A stretch of 37,417 bases of DNA, taken from positions 1 through 37,417 of the forward strand of contig CAMHUC010000033.1 in NCBI GenBank assembly GCA_946188155.1, read 5' to 3'. The position numbers were made by a program, and so were the translations under genes. The notes below the pieces were generated by a model, which ran no database searches, was not told where the DNA came from, and saw nothing but the letters and a program-made list of their open reading frames with translations. This document shows, one piece after another, positions 5,775 through 15,740 of this stretch. Source of the stretch: an uncultured bacterium. Lineage in GTDB: Bacteria; Bacteroidota; Bacteroidia; Bacteroidales; Bacteroidaceae. Position 1 is the stretch's first letter. Each line of letters starts with the position of its first letter.

Positions 5775-8306
5775 CTATCCGAAAGCCAGTTCTTCTTTCC
5801 CTTCGGCCTTCGTGATGCGTATCGTGGCCCCGGGTTCCAGATTGCCATTGACAATCAGGTCGCTGATGCCGTCCTCGATGTAGTTCTGTATGGCGCGCTT
5901 CAGCGGTCGTGCGCCAAACTGCACGTCGTAGCCCTTTTGCGCAACAAACTCCTTGGCTTCGTCGGAGAGGTCGATTCGGTAGCCTATCTGCTCGATGCGC
6001 TTGTAGAGTCCCTTCAGCTCGATGTCTATAATCTGCTTGATGGCCTCCAGGTCGAGCTGGTCGAAGGTGATGATCTCGTCGAGTCGGTTGAGGAATTCTG
6101 GTGAAAACTGCTTCGAGAGTGCCTTCTGCACGATGCTGCGGGCGTGCTCCTTGTCCTGCTCGTTGAGCATCAGCGAGCTGTTGCCTGCTGAATTGAAGCC
6201 TACGCCGCGCCCGAAGTCCTTCAGCTGCCGCGTGCCGGCGTTGGAGGTCATGATGATCACCGTGTTGCGGAAGTCCACGAAGCGTCCGTTGCCGTCGGTG
6301 AGCCTTCCCTCGTCGAGCACCTGTAGCAACAGGTTGAACACGTTGGGGTGTGCCTTCTCTATCTCGTCGAGCAGCACGATGGAGTAGGGGTGCCGGCGCA
6401 CGCGCTCTGTCAGCTGTCCGCCTTCCTCATATCCCACGTAGCCCGGAGGTGCTCCGATGAGTCGCGAGGTGTTGAAGCTCTCGGTATATTCGCTCATGTC
6501 GATGCGGATGAGTGCGTCGCTGCTGCCGAACATGAATTCTGCCAGCTTCTTGGCCAGGTAGGTCTTGCCGACGCCTGTGGGGCCCAGGAACATGAACACG
6601 CCTATCGGGTGGTTGGGCTCCTTCAGACCGACGCGGTTGCGCTGGATGGCGCGCACCATCTTGTCGATGGCCTTGTCCTGTGCTATGACGGCCCCTTTCA
6701 GCTCCTGCGCCATGCCTTTGAGCCTGATGCCCTCCTGCTCGGCCATGCGCTGCACGGGCACGCCGGTCATCATCGACACCACGTCGGCCACCTGCTCGTC
6801 AGTGACAATTTGTCGCTCGTCGGTGTCGCCGTTCTGCCACTTCTCGTTGAGGGCCTTCAGGTCGGTCTCCAGCTGTGTCTGACGGTCGCGGTAGCCTGCT
6901 GCCAGCTCGAAGTTCTGGTTCTTCACGGCGTTGTTCTTGCGCTCCTTGATGCGAGCAATCTCTTTTTCCATCTCCGCAATCTCCGGCGGTATCTGTGCAT
7001 TAGATAGATGTACGCGCGAGCCAGTCTCGTCGAGGGCGTCGATGGCCTTGTCGGGCATGAACCTGTCTGTCACATAGCGGTCTGTCAATTTGACACATGC
7101 CAGCAGGGCCTCGTCAGTATATGTCACGTGGTGGTGATGCTCGTAGCGCTCCTTGATGTTGCGAAGTATCTGGAGGGTCTCCTCCTGGGTGGTGGGTTCC
7201 ACCTGTACTTTCTGGAAGCGGCGCTCCAGTGCTCCGTCCTTCTCGATGCTGTTGCGGTACTCGTCGAGAGTGGTGGCTCCGATGCACTGTATGGTGCCGC
7301 GTGCCAGTGCTGGCTTCAGGATGTTGGCGGCATCCATCGAGCCTGGCGTCGATCCCGCACCTATCAGCGTGTGTATCTCGTCGATGAACACGATGACGTC
7401 GGGGTTGGCCTCAATCTCTTTCATCAGGGCCTTCAGGCGTTCCTCAAACTGTCCGCGGTACTTTGTACCGGCCACCACGCCTGTCATGTCGAGCGTGTAG
7501 ATGCGCTTGCCGAAGAGCATGGGCGAGGTGTGGTGGCTGGCAATCTGCTGGGCCAGTCCCTCCACGATGGCACTCTTGCCCACGCCAGGCTCGCCGATGA
7601 GTATGGGGTTGTTCTTCTTCCTGCGGCCCAGGATTTCTATCACGCGCTGTATCTCCTTCTCGCGGCCCACGCAGGGGTCGAGCTTGCCGTCGGCAGCTGC
7701 TTGCGTCAGGTTGGTGCCGAAGGTGTCGAGCACGGGTGTCTTCGACTCTTTCTGAGTGGTGGCGGTTGATGACGGCTTGCCGGCTGATGATGAGCTGGCC
7801 GAAGCACCTGCTTCCTCAAATTCTTCCTCGTCCTCATCGGGCAGTCCGATGCCGTCGGTGATGCTTTGTCTGGGTGAATAGAACAGAGCCAGAGCGTCTT
7901 CATAATTCATATTGTTCAGTTCTAATACTTGTTTGGCTCCGTTGTTGACCGAGTCGTGCAGGATGGCCAGCAACAGATGTTGTTCGTCTACTTTGGTTGT
8001 TCGCTGTATACGTGCTTCAAGCACAGCGAGTTTCAGGATATTGCTCGCCTTTTCGTTGAGTACCAGCTCGCTGGTATAGATGGGCTGCCTGATGTTGCTC
8101 TCACGTACCTTTTCCTCCAGCTCCGACTTTACATTCTGTAAATTCAGATTCAGACGGTGGAACAGGTCGATGACGGGGCCCTCCTTCATTCTCAGTAGCC
8201 CCAGCAGCAGATGCTCGGGGCCTACCGACCGGCTGGCCAGCCTCGCAGCCTCCTCGCGTGAGAAGGCGAGAATCTCGGATACCTTGGGTGAAAACTGGCT
8301 GGTCAT
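5775..8306 (-). CDS. clpC: ATP-dependent Clp protease ATP-binding subunit ClpC
   Basis: An 843-residue double-AAA+ unfoldase. The N-terminal Clp_N repeat domain covers about 1-145, followed by an acidic and Ser-rich linker ([17 protein letters not shown]). AAA1 has Walker [10 protein letters not shown] and Walker [14 protein letters not shown]-like coiled middle region ([20 protein letters not shown]) is typical of ClpC rather than ClpA. AAA2 has GPTGVGKTY and [13 protein letters not shown]. The GVGF loop after [14 protein letters not shown] corresponds to the ClpP-docking loop, so it should feed substrates to ClpP. It is encoded alone, divergent from gyrA; the start is the only Met before the Clp_N domain. 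Confidence 0.95.
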   Translation of the reverse strand: MTSQFSPKVSEILAFSREEAARLASRSVGPEHLLLGLLRMKEGPVIDLFHRLNLNLQNVKSELEEKVRESNIRQPIYTSELVLNEKASNILKLAVLEARIQRTTKVDEQHLLLAILHDSVNNGAKQVLELNNMNYEDALALFYSPRQSITDGIGLPDEDEEEFEEAGASASSSSAGKPSSTATTQKESKTPVLDTFGTNLTQAAADGKLDPCVGREKEIQRVIEILGRRKKNNPILIGEPGVGKSAIVEGLAQQIASHHTSPMLFGKRIYTLDMTGVVAGTKYRGQFEERLKALMKEIEANPDVIVFIDEIHTLIGAGSTPGSMDAANILKPALARGTIQCIGATTLDEYRNSIEKDGALERRFQKVQVEPTTQEETLQILRNIKERYEHHHHVTYTDEALLACVKLTDRYVTDRFMPDKAIDALDETGSRVHLSNAQIPPEIAEMEKEIARIKERKNNAVKNQNFELAAGYRDRQTQLETDLKALNEKWQNGDTDERQIVTDEQVADVVSMMTGVPVQRMAEQEGIRLKGMAQELKGAVIAQDKAIDKMVRAIQRNRVGLKEPNHPIGVFMFLGPTGVGKTYLAKKLAEFMFGSSDALIRIDMSEYTESFNTSRLIGAPPGYVGYEEGGQLTERVRRHPYSIVLLDEIEKAHPNVFNLLLQVLDEGRLTDGNGRFVDFRNTVIIMTSNAGTRQLKDFGRGVGFNSAGNSSLMLNEQDKEHARSIVQKALSKQFSPEFLNRLDEIITFDQLDLEAIKQIIDIELKGLYKRIEQIGYRIDLSDEAKEFVAQKGYDVQFGARPLKRAIQNYIEDGISDLIVNGNLEPGATIRITKAEGKEELAFG

Positions 8307-8380
8307 CTTAATTTACTATTTGACAATTTACTAATTACTGTTTATTACCTTATTTCTGTTGTTGATTCGCCATTTTGGGG

Positions 8381-8388
8381 CAAAGTTA
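8381..8388 (-). promoter_or_regulatory. -7 box for clpC
   Basis: Minus-strand TAACTTTG, 75 bp upstream of the clpC ATG. The nearest TTTG upstream is at 24-bp spacing, longer than ideal. The leader (8307-8350) is rich in TTTACTA-type 7-bp units. Confidence 0.45.
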
Positions 8389-8452
8389 CAAATTATTCTG
8401 CAAACACCGTGCCAAAAAATGCAGAAACTTTCCGCTAAATAACATTAAAAGG

Positions 8453-8484
8453 TTTGTAGGAACCGAAAATAATGCTTACCTTTG
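8453..8484 (+). promoter_or_regulatory. Promoter of gyrA
   Basis: TTTG (8453-8456), a 20-bp spacer and TACCTTTG (8477-8484) fit the Bacteroidetes consensus. The leader to the gyrA ATG is about 110 nt and ends in TAGTAAA-type repeats (8558-8590). Confidence 0.75.
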
Positions 8485-8597
8485 CACGGTTAAAAACGCG
8501 TCAGCGGGCTTAAAAATGGCCTTAAACGCGAAATCGCCCCTTGTGAGCGCAGCAAAAAATAGTAAATAGTAAAAAGCAAAATAGTAAATAAACACTG

Positions 8598-11132
8598 ATG
8601 GATCAAACATTCGACAACGACAGAATTATCAAGATCAACATCGAGGAGGAAATGAAGTCCAGCTACATCGACTACTCCATGTCAGTCATCGTAGCCCGTG
8701 CCCTCCCGGATGTTCGCGACGGCTTCAAGCCCGTTCATCGCCGAATCCTCTTCGGTATGATGAACATCAACAACGTCTCAACCCAACCTTATAAGAAATG
8801 CGCACGCGTGGTCGGCGAAGTGCTCGGAAAGTACCACCCCCACGGCGACTCCTCCGTCTATGGCGCCCTCGTACGTATGGCCCAGGACTGGAACATGCGC
8901 TACACGCTCGTCGACGGACAGGGTAACTTCGGCTCCGTCGACGGCGACTCACCTGCTGCCATGCGATACACCGAGTGCCGACTCTCGAAGATGGGCGAGC
9001 ACATCATGGACGACCTGGACAAGGAAACGGTCGACATGATGAACAACTTCGACGACTCGCTGCAGGAGCCCACCGTCATGCCTACCAAGGTGCCCAACCT
9101 GCTGGTGAACGGCGGCAACGGTATTGCCGTGGGTATGGCCACCAACATGCCTACCCACAACCTGGGCGAGGTCATCGACGGCTGCTGTGCCTACATCGAC
9201 AACCCCGACATCGACACCGACGGGCTGATGAAGTACATCCCAGGCCCCGACTTCCCCACAGGTGCCTACATCTACGGCCTGCAGGGCGTGCGCGATGCCT
9301 ACGAGACGGGCCGCGGGCGCATCGTGATGCGCGCCAAGGCAGAGATAGAGAGCGGAGAGACCCACGATAAGATTGTCGTCACCGAGATACCATACGGCGT
9401 GAACAAGGCCGACCTCGTGGCCTATATCGCCGACCTGGCCACCCAGCACAAGATTGAGGGCGTGGCCAATGTCAACGACGAGTCGGGCCGTCAGGGCATG
9501 CGCATCGTTGTGGACTGCAAGCGCGATGCCAATGCCAATGTGCTGCTCAACAAACTGTTTAAGATGACGGCTCTACAGAGCTCATTCTCAGTGAATAACA
9601 TCGCCCTGGTCAAGGGCCGTCCTCGCCTGCTGACGCTCAAGGAGTGCGTGAAGTACTTCGTGGAGCATCGACACGACGTCACCATCCGCCGCACCAAGTA
9701 CGACCTGCGCAAGGCTCAGGAGCGTGCCCACATACTGGAGGGACTCATCATCGCCGTGAACAATATCGACGAGGTGGTACACATCATACGCAACTCGAAG
9801 ACCCCCACCGATGCCCAGCGCAACCTGGAGGCACGCTTCGAACTCGACGAGCTGCAGTCGAAGGCCATCGTCGACATGCGACTCTCGCAGCTCACCGGCC
9901 TGCGCGTCGACCAGCTGCACCAGGAGTACGACGACCTGCAGAAGCTCATTGCCGACCTGCAGGAAATCCTCGACAATCCCGAGCGCTGCCGCGAGGTGAT
10001 GAAGCAGGACCTGCAGGAGGTGAAGGAGAAGTACGGCGACGAGCGCCGCACGGAGATCATACCCTTCGACCACGAGTTCAACGCCGAGGACTTCTATCCC
10101 GACGACCCCGTGGTCATCACCATCTCACACATGGGCTACATCAAGCGCACCAATCTCGACGAGTTCCACGCACAGAGTCGAGGAGGCATGGGCAGCAAGG
10201 GCGCACGCCACCGCGACAACGACTTCACCGAGTACATCTACCCCGCCACGATGCACAACACGCTGCTCTTCTTCACACAGAAGGGGCGCTGCTACTGGCA
10301 GAAGTGCTACGAGATACCCGAGGGCGACAAGAACTCCAAGGGACGCGCCATCCAGAACATGCTCAACATCGAGAGCGACGACGCCATCAACGCCGTGCTG
10401 CGCATCAAGAACTTCGGCGACGAGGAGTTCCTCAAGTCCCACTACGTGGTGTTCGCCACCAGACGGGGGCAGATTAAGAGAATCTCCCTTGAAGCCTACA
10501 AGAACCCCCGCTCCAAAGGCATTATTGCCTTGAACGTGGATGAAGGCGACGAGGTGGTAGGCGTCAGGCTGACCAATGGCCACAACGAGCTGGTACTGGC
10601 AAACCGCAACGGGCGTGCCGTGCGCTTCGACGAAGACAAGGTTCGAGTCAGCAAGGGCCGCAACTCCGGTGGCGTCTTTGGCATGAGGCCTGACGATGAG
10701 AACGACGAGATTGTCGGCATGGTATGCATCAACGACCCGCAGACAGAGACCATCATGGTTGTCTCGGAGAACGGATACGGCAAGCGCTCAGAGGTGGAAG
10801 AATACCGAAAGACTGGCCGCGACAAGAAGGGCGTGAAGACTATCGACATCACTGAGAAGACAGGCCGACTGGTGGCCATCAAGGTGGTGACCGACGACAA
10901 CGACCTGATGATCATCAACAAGTCGGGAGTGCTCATTCGCCTGAAGGTGGCCGACGTGCGCGTCATTGGACGCGCCACGCAGGGCGTACGCCTGATCAAC
11001 CTGGCCAAGAAGAACGACACCATCGCCTCTGTATGCAAGGTCACATCCAGCCAGGAGGAGGACGTCGAAGAGGCACAGATCGTCGATGAGGAGCTCACCG
11101 AAGGAGCTATCGATACCCCGACAAACGAGTAA
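8598..11132 (+). CDS. gyrA: DNA gyrase subunit A
   Basis: 844 residues. The N-terminal winged-helix and tower domains carry the catalytic Tyr124 in [11 protein letters not shown] (E. coli Tyr122), which forms the phosphotyrosyl link during strand passage. The quinolone-determining region reads [20 protein letters not shown], with Ser85 and Gly89 at the E. coli 83 and 87 positions. The C-terminal beta-pinwheel has the GyrA-box variant [10 protein letters not shown] and repeats such as [23 protein letters not shown], which distinguish GyrA from ParC. The acidic tail ([16 protein letters not shown]) is also usual. With GyrB it introduces negative supercoils. It has its own promoter; the next gene begins 70 bp later and may share the transcript. 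Confidence 0.97.
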   Translation: MDQTFDNDRIIKINIEEEMKSSYIDYSMSVIVARALPDVRDGFKPVHRRILFGMMNINNVSTQPYKKCARVVGEVLGKYHPHGDSSVYGALVRMAQDWNMRYTLVDGQGNFGSVDGDSPAAMRYTECRLSKMGEHIMDDLDKETVDMMNNFDDSLQEPTVMPTKVPNLLVNGGNGIAVGMATNMPTHNLGEVIDGCCAYIDNPDIDTDGLMKYIPGPDFPTGAYIYGLQGVRDAYETGRGRIVMRAKAEIESGETHDKIVVTEIPYGVNKADLVAYIADLATQHKIEGVANVNDESGRQGMRIVVDCKRDANANVLLNKLFKMTALQSSFSVNNIALVKGRPRLLTLKECVKYFVEHRHDVTIRRTKYDLRKAQERAHILEGLIIAVNNIDEVVHIIRNSKTPTDAQRNLEARFELDELQSKAIVDMRLSQLTGLRVDQLHQEYDDLQKLIADLQEILDNPERCREVMKQDLQEVKEKYGDERRTEIIPFDHEFNAEDFYPDDPVVITISHMGYIKRTNLDEFHAQSRGGMGSKGARHRDNDFTEYIYPATMHNTLLFFTQKGRCYWQKCYEIPEGDKNSKGRAIQNMLNIESDDAINAVLRIKNFGDEEFLKSHYVVFATRRGQIKRISLEAYKNPRSKGIIALNVDEGDEVVGVRLTNGHNELVLANRNGRAVRFDEDKVRVSKGRNSGGVFGMRPDDENDEIVGMVCINDPQTETIMVVSENGYGKRSEVEEYRKTGRDKKGVKTIDITEKTGRLVAIKVVTDDNDLMIINKSGVLIRLKVADVRVIGRATQGVRLINLAKKNDTIASVCKVTSSQEEDVEEAQIVDEELTEGAIDTPTNE

Positions 11133-11202
11133 TTGTTTACGGTTTACAGATGAATAGTTCACAAATAATTAACAATACGTTCAACCAATAATTATTAAGC
11201 TT

Positions 11203-12435
11203 ATGAAAAAGTTAATGATGATGGCAATGATGTTCGTAGCCAGTACTACGGCATTTGCCGGTGACAGTGACGCCCTGAAGGCTATCCTCAAGGCAAAAAC
11301 CTACGCCGAGGCAGAGCAGCTCCTCAAGAGCAGCCTCGCCCAGCTTGCTGACAACAAGGAGAAGGCCAAGGCCTACAACCACCTTGTAGAACTGGCCTAC
11401 GACAAGTTTAAGAACGAAGACAACATCAAGACCACCAACCAGGTGATGCAGAAGAACGACCCCGTCGACGTGGAGGGAATGGTGAAGGCCGGTATCAACG
11501 CCCTGAACAACGCCCTGGAGTGCGACAAGTATGACGTGCTGCCCGACGCCAAGGGCAAGGTGAAGCCCTCCTTCCAGAAGAAGAATCAGGACCGCCTGCA
11601 GACCGTTCGCATCGGACTGCTCAACCAGGGCTTCCAGTATGCCAACGACAATAAGAACCAGGAAGTGTTCGACTGCCTGAACCCCTATCTGCTCTCTGCC
11701 GACGCTCCTCTCTTCAAGGACATCGAGGCTGTGAAGAACGATGCCAACAAGGGTGCCGCCGCATTCTATGCCGGACGTGCTGCCCTGCAGCTGGAGAAGA
11801 ACGAGCGTGCTGCCGAGATCTTCAAGATCGGCGTGCAGGACACCGCCAAGCAGGTTCACGACCTCTGCTTCGACCTGCTCATCTACACCATGGGCAAGAC
11901 CCGCGTCACCAAGGCCGACTCCGTGAAGTACCTCAACGACATGAAGGACCTCTACGCACAGTATCCCGACAACGAGCAGGTATATGCCTCTTATAGCGAC
12001 GCCCTCAATGCCGACGGCAAGGAGGACATGGTGCTCAAGCTCGCCGACGAGCATCTGGCCAAGAACCCGCAGTCGGCTCTGCCTCACGTCTACAAGGCCT
12101 TCATCGCCCAGGGCAAGAAGGACTATGTGACAGCCATCGCCGAGTGGGACAAGGTGCCCGAGTCAACCAACAACTACGTGCAGTTCGTGTACTACCGTGC
12201 CGTCTGCAAGTACAACCAGGCAGCCGAGTTCAACGAGAAGAACTCCGACATCCGTACTGGCCGCCTGAAGCCCGACGACGACAAGACCTATCGCGGCATG
12301 CTCGAAGGCTCGATGAAGGACTTCGAGAAGGCCCAGCAGCTCGACCCCGACCAGCTGACAGTGAAGTGGGGCTACCTGCTGAAGAACGTCTACCACGCCC
12401 TCGGCATGGAGGACAAGGCTAACGCCATCATGTAA
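11203..12435 (+). CDS. Periplasmic TPR-like helical repeat protein
   Basis: 410 residues with a cleavable signal peptide (MKKLMMMAMMFVASTTAFA, then GDSDALK). The rest is alpha-helical with Ala/Lys-rich repeat helices (AAFYAGRAALQLEKNERAAEIFKIG, PHVYKAFIAQGKKDYVTAIAEWDKVP), the pattern of tetratricopeptide repeats. It is probably exported to the periplasm as a scaffold; the partner is unknown. As I recall, a TPR protein directly after gyrA is common in Bacteroidales. It ends at a strong intrinsic terminator. Confidence 0.85.
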   Translation: MKKLMMMAMMFVASTTAFAGDSDALKAILKAKTYAEAEQLLKSSLAQLADNKEKAKAYNHLVELAYDKFKNEDNIKTTNQVMQKNDPVDVEGMVKAGINALNNALECDKYDVLPDAKGKVKPSFQKKNQDRLQTVRIGLLNQGFQYANDNKNQEVFDCLNPYLLSADAPLFKDIEAVKNDANKGAAAFYAGRAALQLEKNERAAEIFKIGVQDTAKQVHDLCFDLLIYTMGKTRVTKADSVKYLNDMKDLYAQYPDNEQVYASYSDALNADGKEDMVLKLADEHLAKNPQSALPHVYKAFIAQGKKDYVTAIAEWDKVPESTNNYVQFVYYRAVCKYNQAAEFNEKNSDIRTGRLKPDDDKTYRGMLEGSMKDFEKAQQLDPDQLTVKWGYLLKNVYHALGMEDKANAIM

Positions 12436-12457
12436 TCTACTTATTTTATCTGTTTAT

Positions 12458-12487
12458 AGCCGAAAGCACCGCGCTTTCGGCTTTTTT
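12458..12487 (+). terminator. Intrinsic terminator after the gyrA-TPR unit
   Basis: A perfect 10-bp stem AGCCGAAAGC/GCTTTCGGCT with a 5-nt loop, followed by a T-run (TTTTTT including the end of the stem). Confidence 0.93.
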
Positions 12488-12489
12488 CG

Positions 12490-13079
12490 TTACAGCTGTT
12501 CCCCTCTTTTGTTTGCAATGCCCCTTCTTGAAAGTACGGTCATAGCGCGGCATCAGACGTGCTTACTATAATTTAAAATTTTGTTGCCACTGTTGCAACT
12601 TGGTTTTAATGTATTGATTATTAGCTACTTATGCGCTTGCAACGGGCTGGCTTTAGTGGCAACACAGCGGCATCGCGAGGAATGCCACCTCTCCTCACGG
12701 ATAGTATCGCCTGTATTCTGGCGAGGGGGGATACGGACTACCCGTGCGTCGGGGCGAGCAGTCCCTGTGGCGGACCGGGCAGTCCAGGCTCCGGACTCGC
12801 ACTTTCGACGCTCCGTGCGAATAATATGGGCACCCTTGGCACCACTCTTCCTCATGCCACTGTTGCCACCCTTCTTGCCACTATATAAACGACTGATTAC
12901 CTGATGTTTATGGCGTAGTGGCAAGAGTGGCAAGAGAAATTAATAATACATGGAGCATGCCACGTGTATAAGAGAGGATAGGGGGATGGGGTATCCTCAC
13001 CGACCGGAGGGGGTTTCGAGTGCTGTCGTGGCTTCTGTCGTGGCTTCTGTTGTCCGTTTCATAAAAATATGCTAAAAGA
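12490..13079. other. Gene-free spacer with TTGCCAC repeats in both orientations
   Basis: No reading frame here looks like a protein. The heptad TTGCCAC or its complement GTGGCAA recurs: 12584-12590, 12656-12662, 12863-12869, 12876-12882, 12919-12925 and 12928-12934. TTGCCACTATA (12876-12886) and the inverted TAGTGGCAAGAGTGGCAAGAG-type stretch from 12916 can pair. The middle (12670-12830) is GC-rich. A perfect 12-bp direct repeat TGTCGTGGCTTC lies at 13024-13047. It may be a decayed mobile or repeat element. Confidence 0.5.
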
Positions 13080-13111
13080 TTTGGTGGTATCGGGGGAAAT
13101 GCGTACTTTTG
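13080..13111 (+). promoter_or_regulatory. Promoter of the membrane-bound AraC-type regulator
   Basis: TTTG (13080-13083), a 20-bp spacer and TACTTTTG (13104-13111), 17 bp before the ATG. Confidence 0.75.
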
Positions 13112-13128
13112 CAGAGTAAAAACCCTTT

Positions 13129-15591
13129 ATGCAGTCAGAAGTGAAGAAACTGTTGCTGTGGTGCCTGTTCATGATGGCGGCACTACCCATGAAATCCGAG
13201 GTCAGTCCCCGGATATTCGAGGTGTATAATGCCTCCAACGGACTGTCGGACAACAGTGCGCAGACCATCCGGTGTACCAAGACGGGGCGCCTGGTCATCA
13301 CCACCACGGGACAAATCAACTTCTTCGACGGCAACCACTTCACTTACATCGACCCCAGCAACGAGAATATCTATCCGCTGGCCGACTACTCCGGCCACTA
13401 TCATCTCTACTTCGACCGCTACCACCACCTGTGGCTGAAGGACAAGCACAGCGTGACCTGTGTCAACCTGACCACGGAGCAGTTCACCGAGTCCATCAAA
13501 ACCGTGTTCAGAGAGTTTGGCGTCAGCGAGAAGGTGCGTGACCTGTTTGTCGACAACGACGGCGTGGTGTTCCTGCTGGTCAGCGGGGGACTCTACAGCG
13601 TGGAGAGCAAGCAGACCTACAAGGTCAGGGCGAAGCGCAACCTGCAGGACCTGGAGACCTATGGCGACAAGTATCTGCTGCTGTTCTACGACGACGGTGA
13701 GCTTGACGTGCTGGAACTCTCGACGGGTTCTACCGTCTACGTGAGCAAGGCCTACGATGAGGTTGAGGCCAAGAACTACGACCGCACCTCGGTGCTCTAC
13801 GAGGACGGCAGCCGATACTACCAGATACGCAACGGCAGCAAGGGCGGGGTGCTACAGCGCTTCGACATCGGCAAGTGGGAGTGGAGCCAGGTGCTGAAGA
13901 CTCCCTACCACCTGAGCAACATCGAGAAGCTGGACAGCACCTTCTACGTGCCCTGTGCCCAGGGCTACTGGACATTCCAGGCTGGCAGCGGGGAGCTGAA
14001 GCACTATGACACGCTGTCGCTGATGAGCGGCCAAAAGCTGACCACGAGCCTCAATGCCCTGGTGTTCGACAAGCAGGGCGGCATGTGGGCCGGTACGGAG
14101 CAGTGGGGACTGCTCTATGCCCGTCCGTACAACGTGCCCTTCACCGTCTATCCCCTGAGTGCCCCTAAGGCACAGGAGTATCTGGCCGCCATGGAGCATC
14201 TGGCAGGTGCCAGCCAGTTCCGCGACAAGCGTGCCAACTGTGTGTTCACCGACTCCAGGGGGCGCACGTGGGTGGGGGCGTCGTCGGGGCTGCTGCTCTA
14301 TAAGAGCAAGTCGGAGAAGCTGCCCGTGGTGTTCACCCGTGGCGAAGGTCTGCTCAACAATGTGGTGCATGCCGTGGTGGAGGATCACCTGAAGAACATC
14401 TGGGTGGGCACCAGCTACGGACTGTCGTGCCTGCTCTTCGACGACAAGGGCGAGTTCCTGCGTATCATCAGCTATAATGCCTACGACCGCATTCCCAATG
14501 AGTCGTTCGCCAACGGCAAGGCCATGTGCCTGGCCGACGGAACAGTGGTGATGCAGATGCTGGACCATGTGCTGGAGTTCAATCCCGACGAGATGAGCAC
14601 TCTGACGGAGAAGACCAACTACCAGATATACCCCAAGCTGGTGAAGCTGCTGGTGAACGGCAATGAAGTGCATACGGGCGAGGCACTCGACGGGCACGTC
14701 ATACTCGACCGTGCACTGACTCGCACCAGGGAGATCAACGTGCCCTACAATCTGAACTCGCTGTCGCTGACATTCTCGGGCCTGAACTACTTCCGTCCGC
14801 AGCAGACCTACTACCGGGTGAGGGTGCTGGGCTACGACGACGTGTGGCGCATCATGACTTCCTATAATTCGAAAGGACAGGTAGACGGCAAAGGACAGCT
14901 GCACCTGCCCCTGCCGGCCCTCAAGCCAGGCTCGTACACCATACAGTTGCAGGCATCGATGGCTCCTGACGGATGGACGACGGAGCCCTACGAATGGGTG
15001 GTGAACGTCAACGAGCCTTGGTGGCGCACCACGGGCGTGTTCATGCTGGTGGGCCTGGTGCTGTTGGCGCTCTTCCTGGTCAATGTGTGGCTCTTTGTGC
15101 GCAACAGCAGCATGAGGACGCGGAGGAGCAGCGAGGAGCAGGGCATCATCAGGCGTATCACGCAGTTTGCCGGCTACGGCTTCGGCTCGAAGAAGGATTT
15201 GCTGGCTCCGTCGCTGGAGGAGATTACTGGTTATCACAACGAGCCGGGCAGTGCCAGCGTGGAATTTATTGAGACGATGCTGAAAATCAGGCCTACGGTG
15301 AGCGGCAAGAAGGAGTCGCAGCTGACGATGAAGATGCTCAGCGAGATAGCAGGCTTGGACTTGCAGCGTTTCTATTCGCTCATCTCGTCGAACATCTATA
15401 AGGATCCTCAGATGCTCATCCGCCGCGTGGCATTGCAGCGTGCCGAGGAGCTGCTGCGCACCACCAGTCTGGACATTGCCGACATTGCCGAGGAGTGTAA
15501 CTTTGTCACGCCAAATTTCTTTATTGCTTCCTTCTACCGTGAGTACCGCCTTCTGCCCGACGACTATCGCAGGAAGCACCGTAGCCACTAA
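13129..15591 (+). CDS. Membrane sensor with beta-propeller and Y_Y_Y domain fused to an AraC-type HTH (no kinase)
   Basis: 820 residues. An N-terminal signal segment (KKLLLWCLFMMAALPMKSE) is followed by a long periplasmic region with Reg_prop-like propeller blades (FTDSRGRTWVGASSGLLLYK, VVEDHLKNIWVGTSYGLSCL) and a triple-tyrosine domain (TFSGLNYFRPQQTYYRVRVLGYDDVW; PALKPGSYTIQLQAS). One transmembrane helix lies at about 635-658 (VFMLVGLVLLALFLVNVWLF). The cytoplasmic part of about 160 residues ends in an AraC-type helix-turn-helix (LTMKMLSEIAGLDLQRFYSL..AEELLRTTSLDIADIAEECNFVTPNFFIASFYREY). Hybrid two-component systems of this phylum have this sensor followed by kinase, receiver and HTH; here kinase and receiver are absent. 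It should act as a membrane-tethered one-component regulator, of unknown ligand and target. Monocistronic, ending at a heptamer array. Confidence 0.85.
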   Translation: MQSEVKKLLLWCLFMMAALPMKSEVSPRIFEVYNASNGLSDNSAQTIRCTKTGRLVITTTGQINFFDGNHFTYIDPSNENIYPLADYSGHYHLYFDRYHHLWLKDKHSVTCVNLTTEQFTESIKTVFREFGVSEKVRDLFVDNDGVVFLLVSGGLYSVESKQTYKVRAKRNLQDLETYGDKYLLLFYDDGELDVLELSTGSTVYVSKAYDEVEAKNYDRTSVLYEDGSRYYQIRNGSKGGVLQRFDIGKWEWSQVLKTPYHLSNIEKLDSTFYVPCAQGYWTFQAGSGELKHYDTLSLMSGQKLTTSLNALVFDKQGGMWAGTEQWGLLYARPYNVPFTVYPLSAPKAQEYLAAMEHLAGASQFRDKRANCVFTDSRGRTWVGASSGLLLYKSKSEKLPVVFTRGEGLLNNVVHAVVEDHLKNIWVGTSYGLSCLLFDDKGEFLRIISYNAYDRIPNESFANGKAMCLADGTVVMQMLDHVLEFNPDEMSTLTEKTNYQIYPKLVKLLVNGNEVHTGEALDGHVILDRALTRTREINVPYNLNSLSLTFSGLNYFRPQQTYYRVRVLGYDDVWRIMTSYNSKGQVDGKGQLHLPLPALKPGSYTIQLQASMAPDGWTTEPYEWVVNVNEPWWRTTGVFMLVGLVLLALFLVNVWLFVRNSSMRTRRSSEEQGIIRRITQFAGYGFGSKKDLLAPSLEEITGYHNEPGSASVEFIETMLKIRPTVSGKKESQLTMKMLSEIAGLDLQRFYSLISSNIYKDPQMLIRRVALQRAEELLRTTSLDIADIAEECNFVTPNFFIASFYREYRLLPDDYRRKHRSH

Positions 15592-15593
15592 GC

Positions 15594-15740
15594 CCTATAG
15601 TTTACAGTTTATAGTTTACAGTTTATAGTTTACAGTTTACAGTTTATAGTCTACAGTTTACAGTTTATAGTCTACAGTCTATAGTCTACAGTCTACAGTC
15701 TACAGTCTATAGTCTATAGTCTACAGTCTATAGCCTACAG
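15594..15740. repeat. Array of 21 tandem heptamers (YYTAYAG)
   Basis: 147 bp divide exactly into 21 units of 7 bp, all fitting YYTAYAG: mainly TTTACAG and TTTATAG on the left, TCTACAG and TCTATAG on the right. The last unit (15734-15740) supplies the stop codon of DUF5103 on the minus strand. It separates two convergent genes. Confidence 0.97.

Noticed and set aside
12625..12933. 102-codon minus-strand ORF in the spacer
   Set aside because: Composition is Arg/Ser-rich and follows the TTGCCAC repeats. It has no motif and no promoter.
13852..15588. 578-codon open frame antisense to the membrane regulator
   Set aside because: GC-rich codon structure keeps the opposite strand open. The translation is rich in His, Gln and Val without domain character, while the plus strand has clear domains.
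15594..15740. CRISPR array
   Set aside because: The units are 7 bp with no spacers and there are no cas genes; it is a simple tandem repeat.
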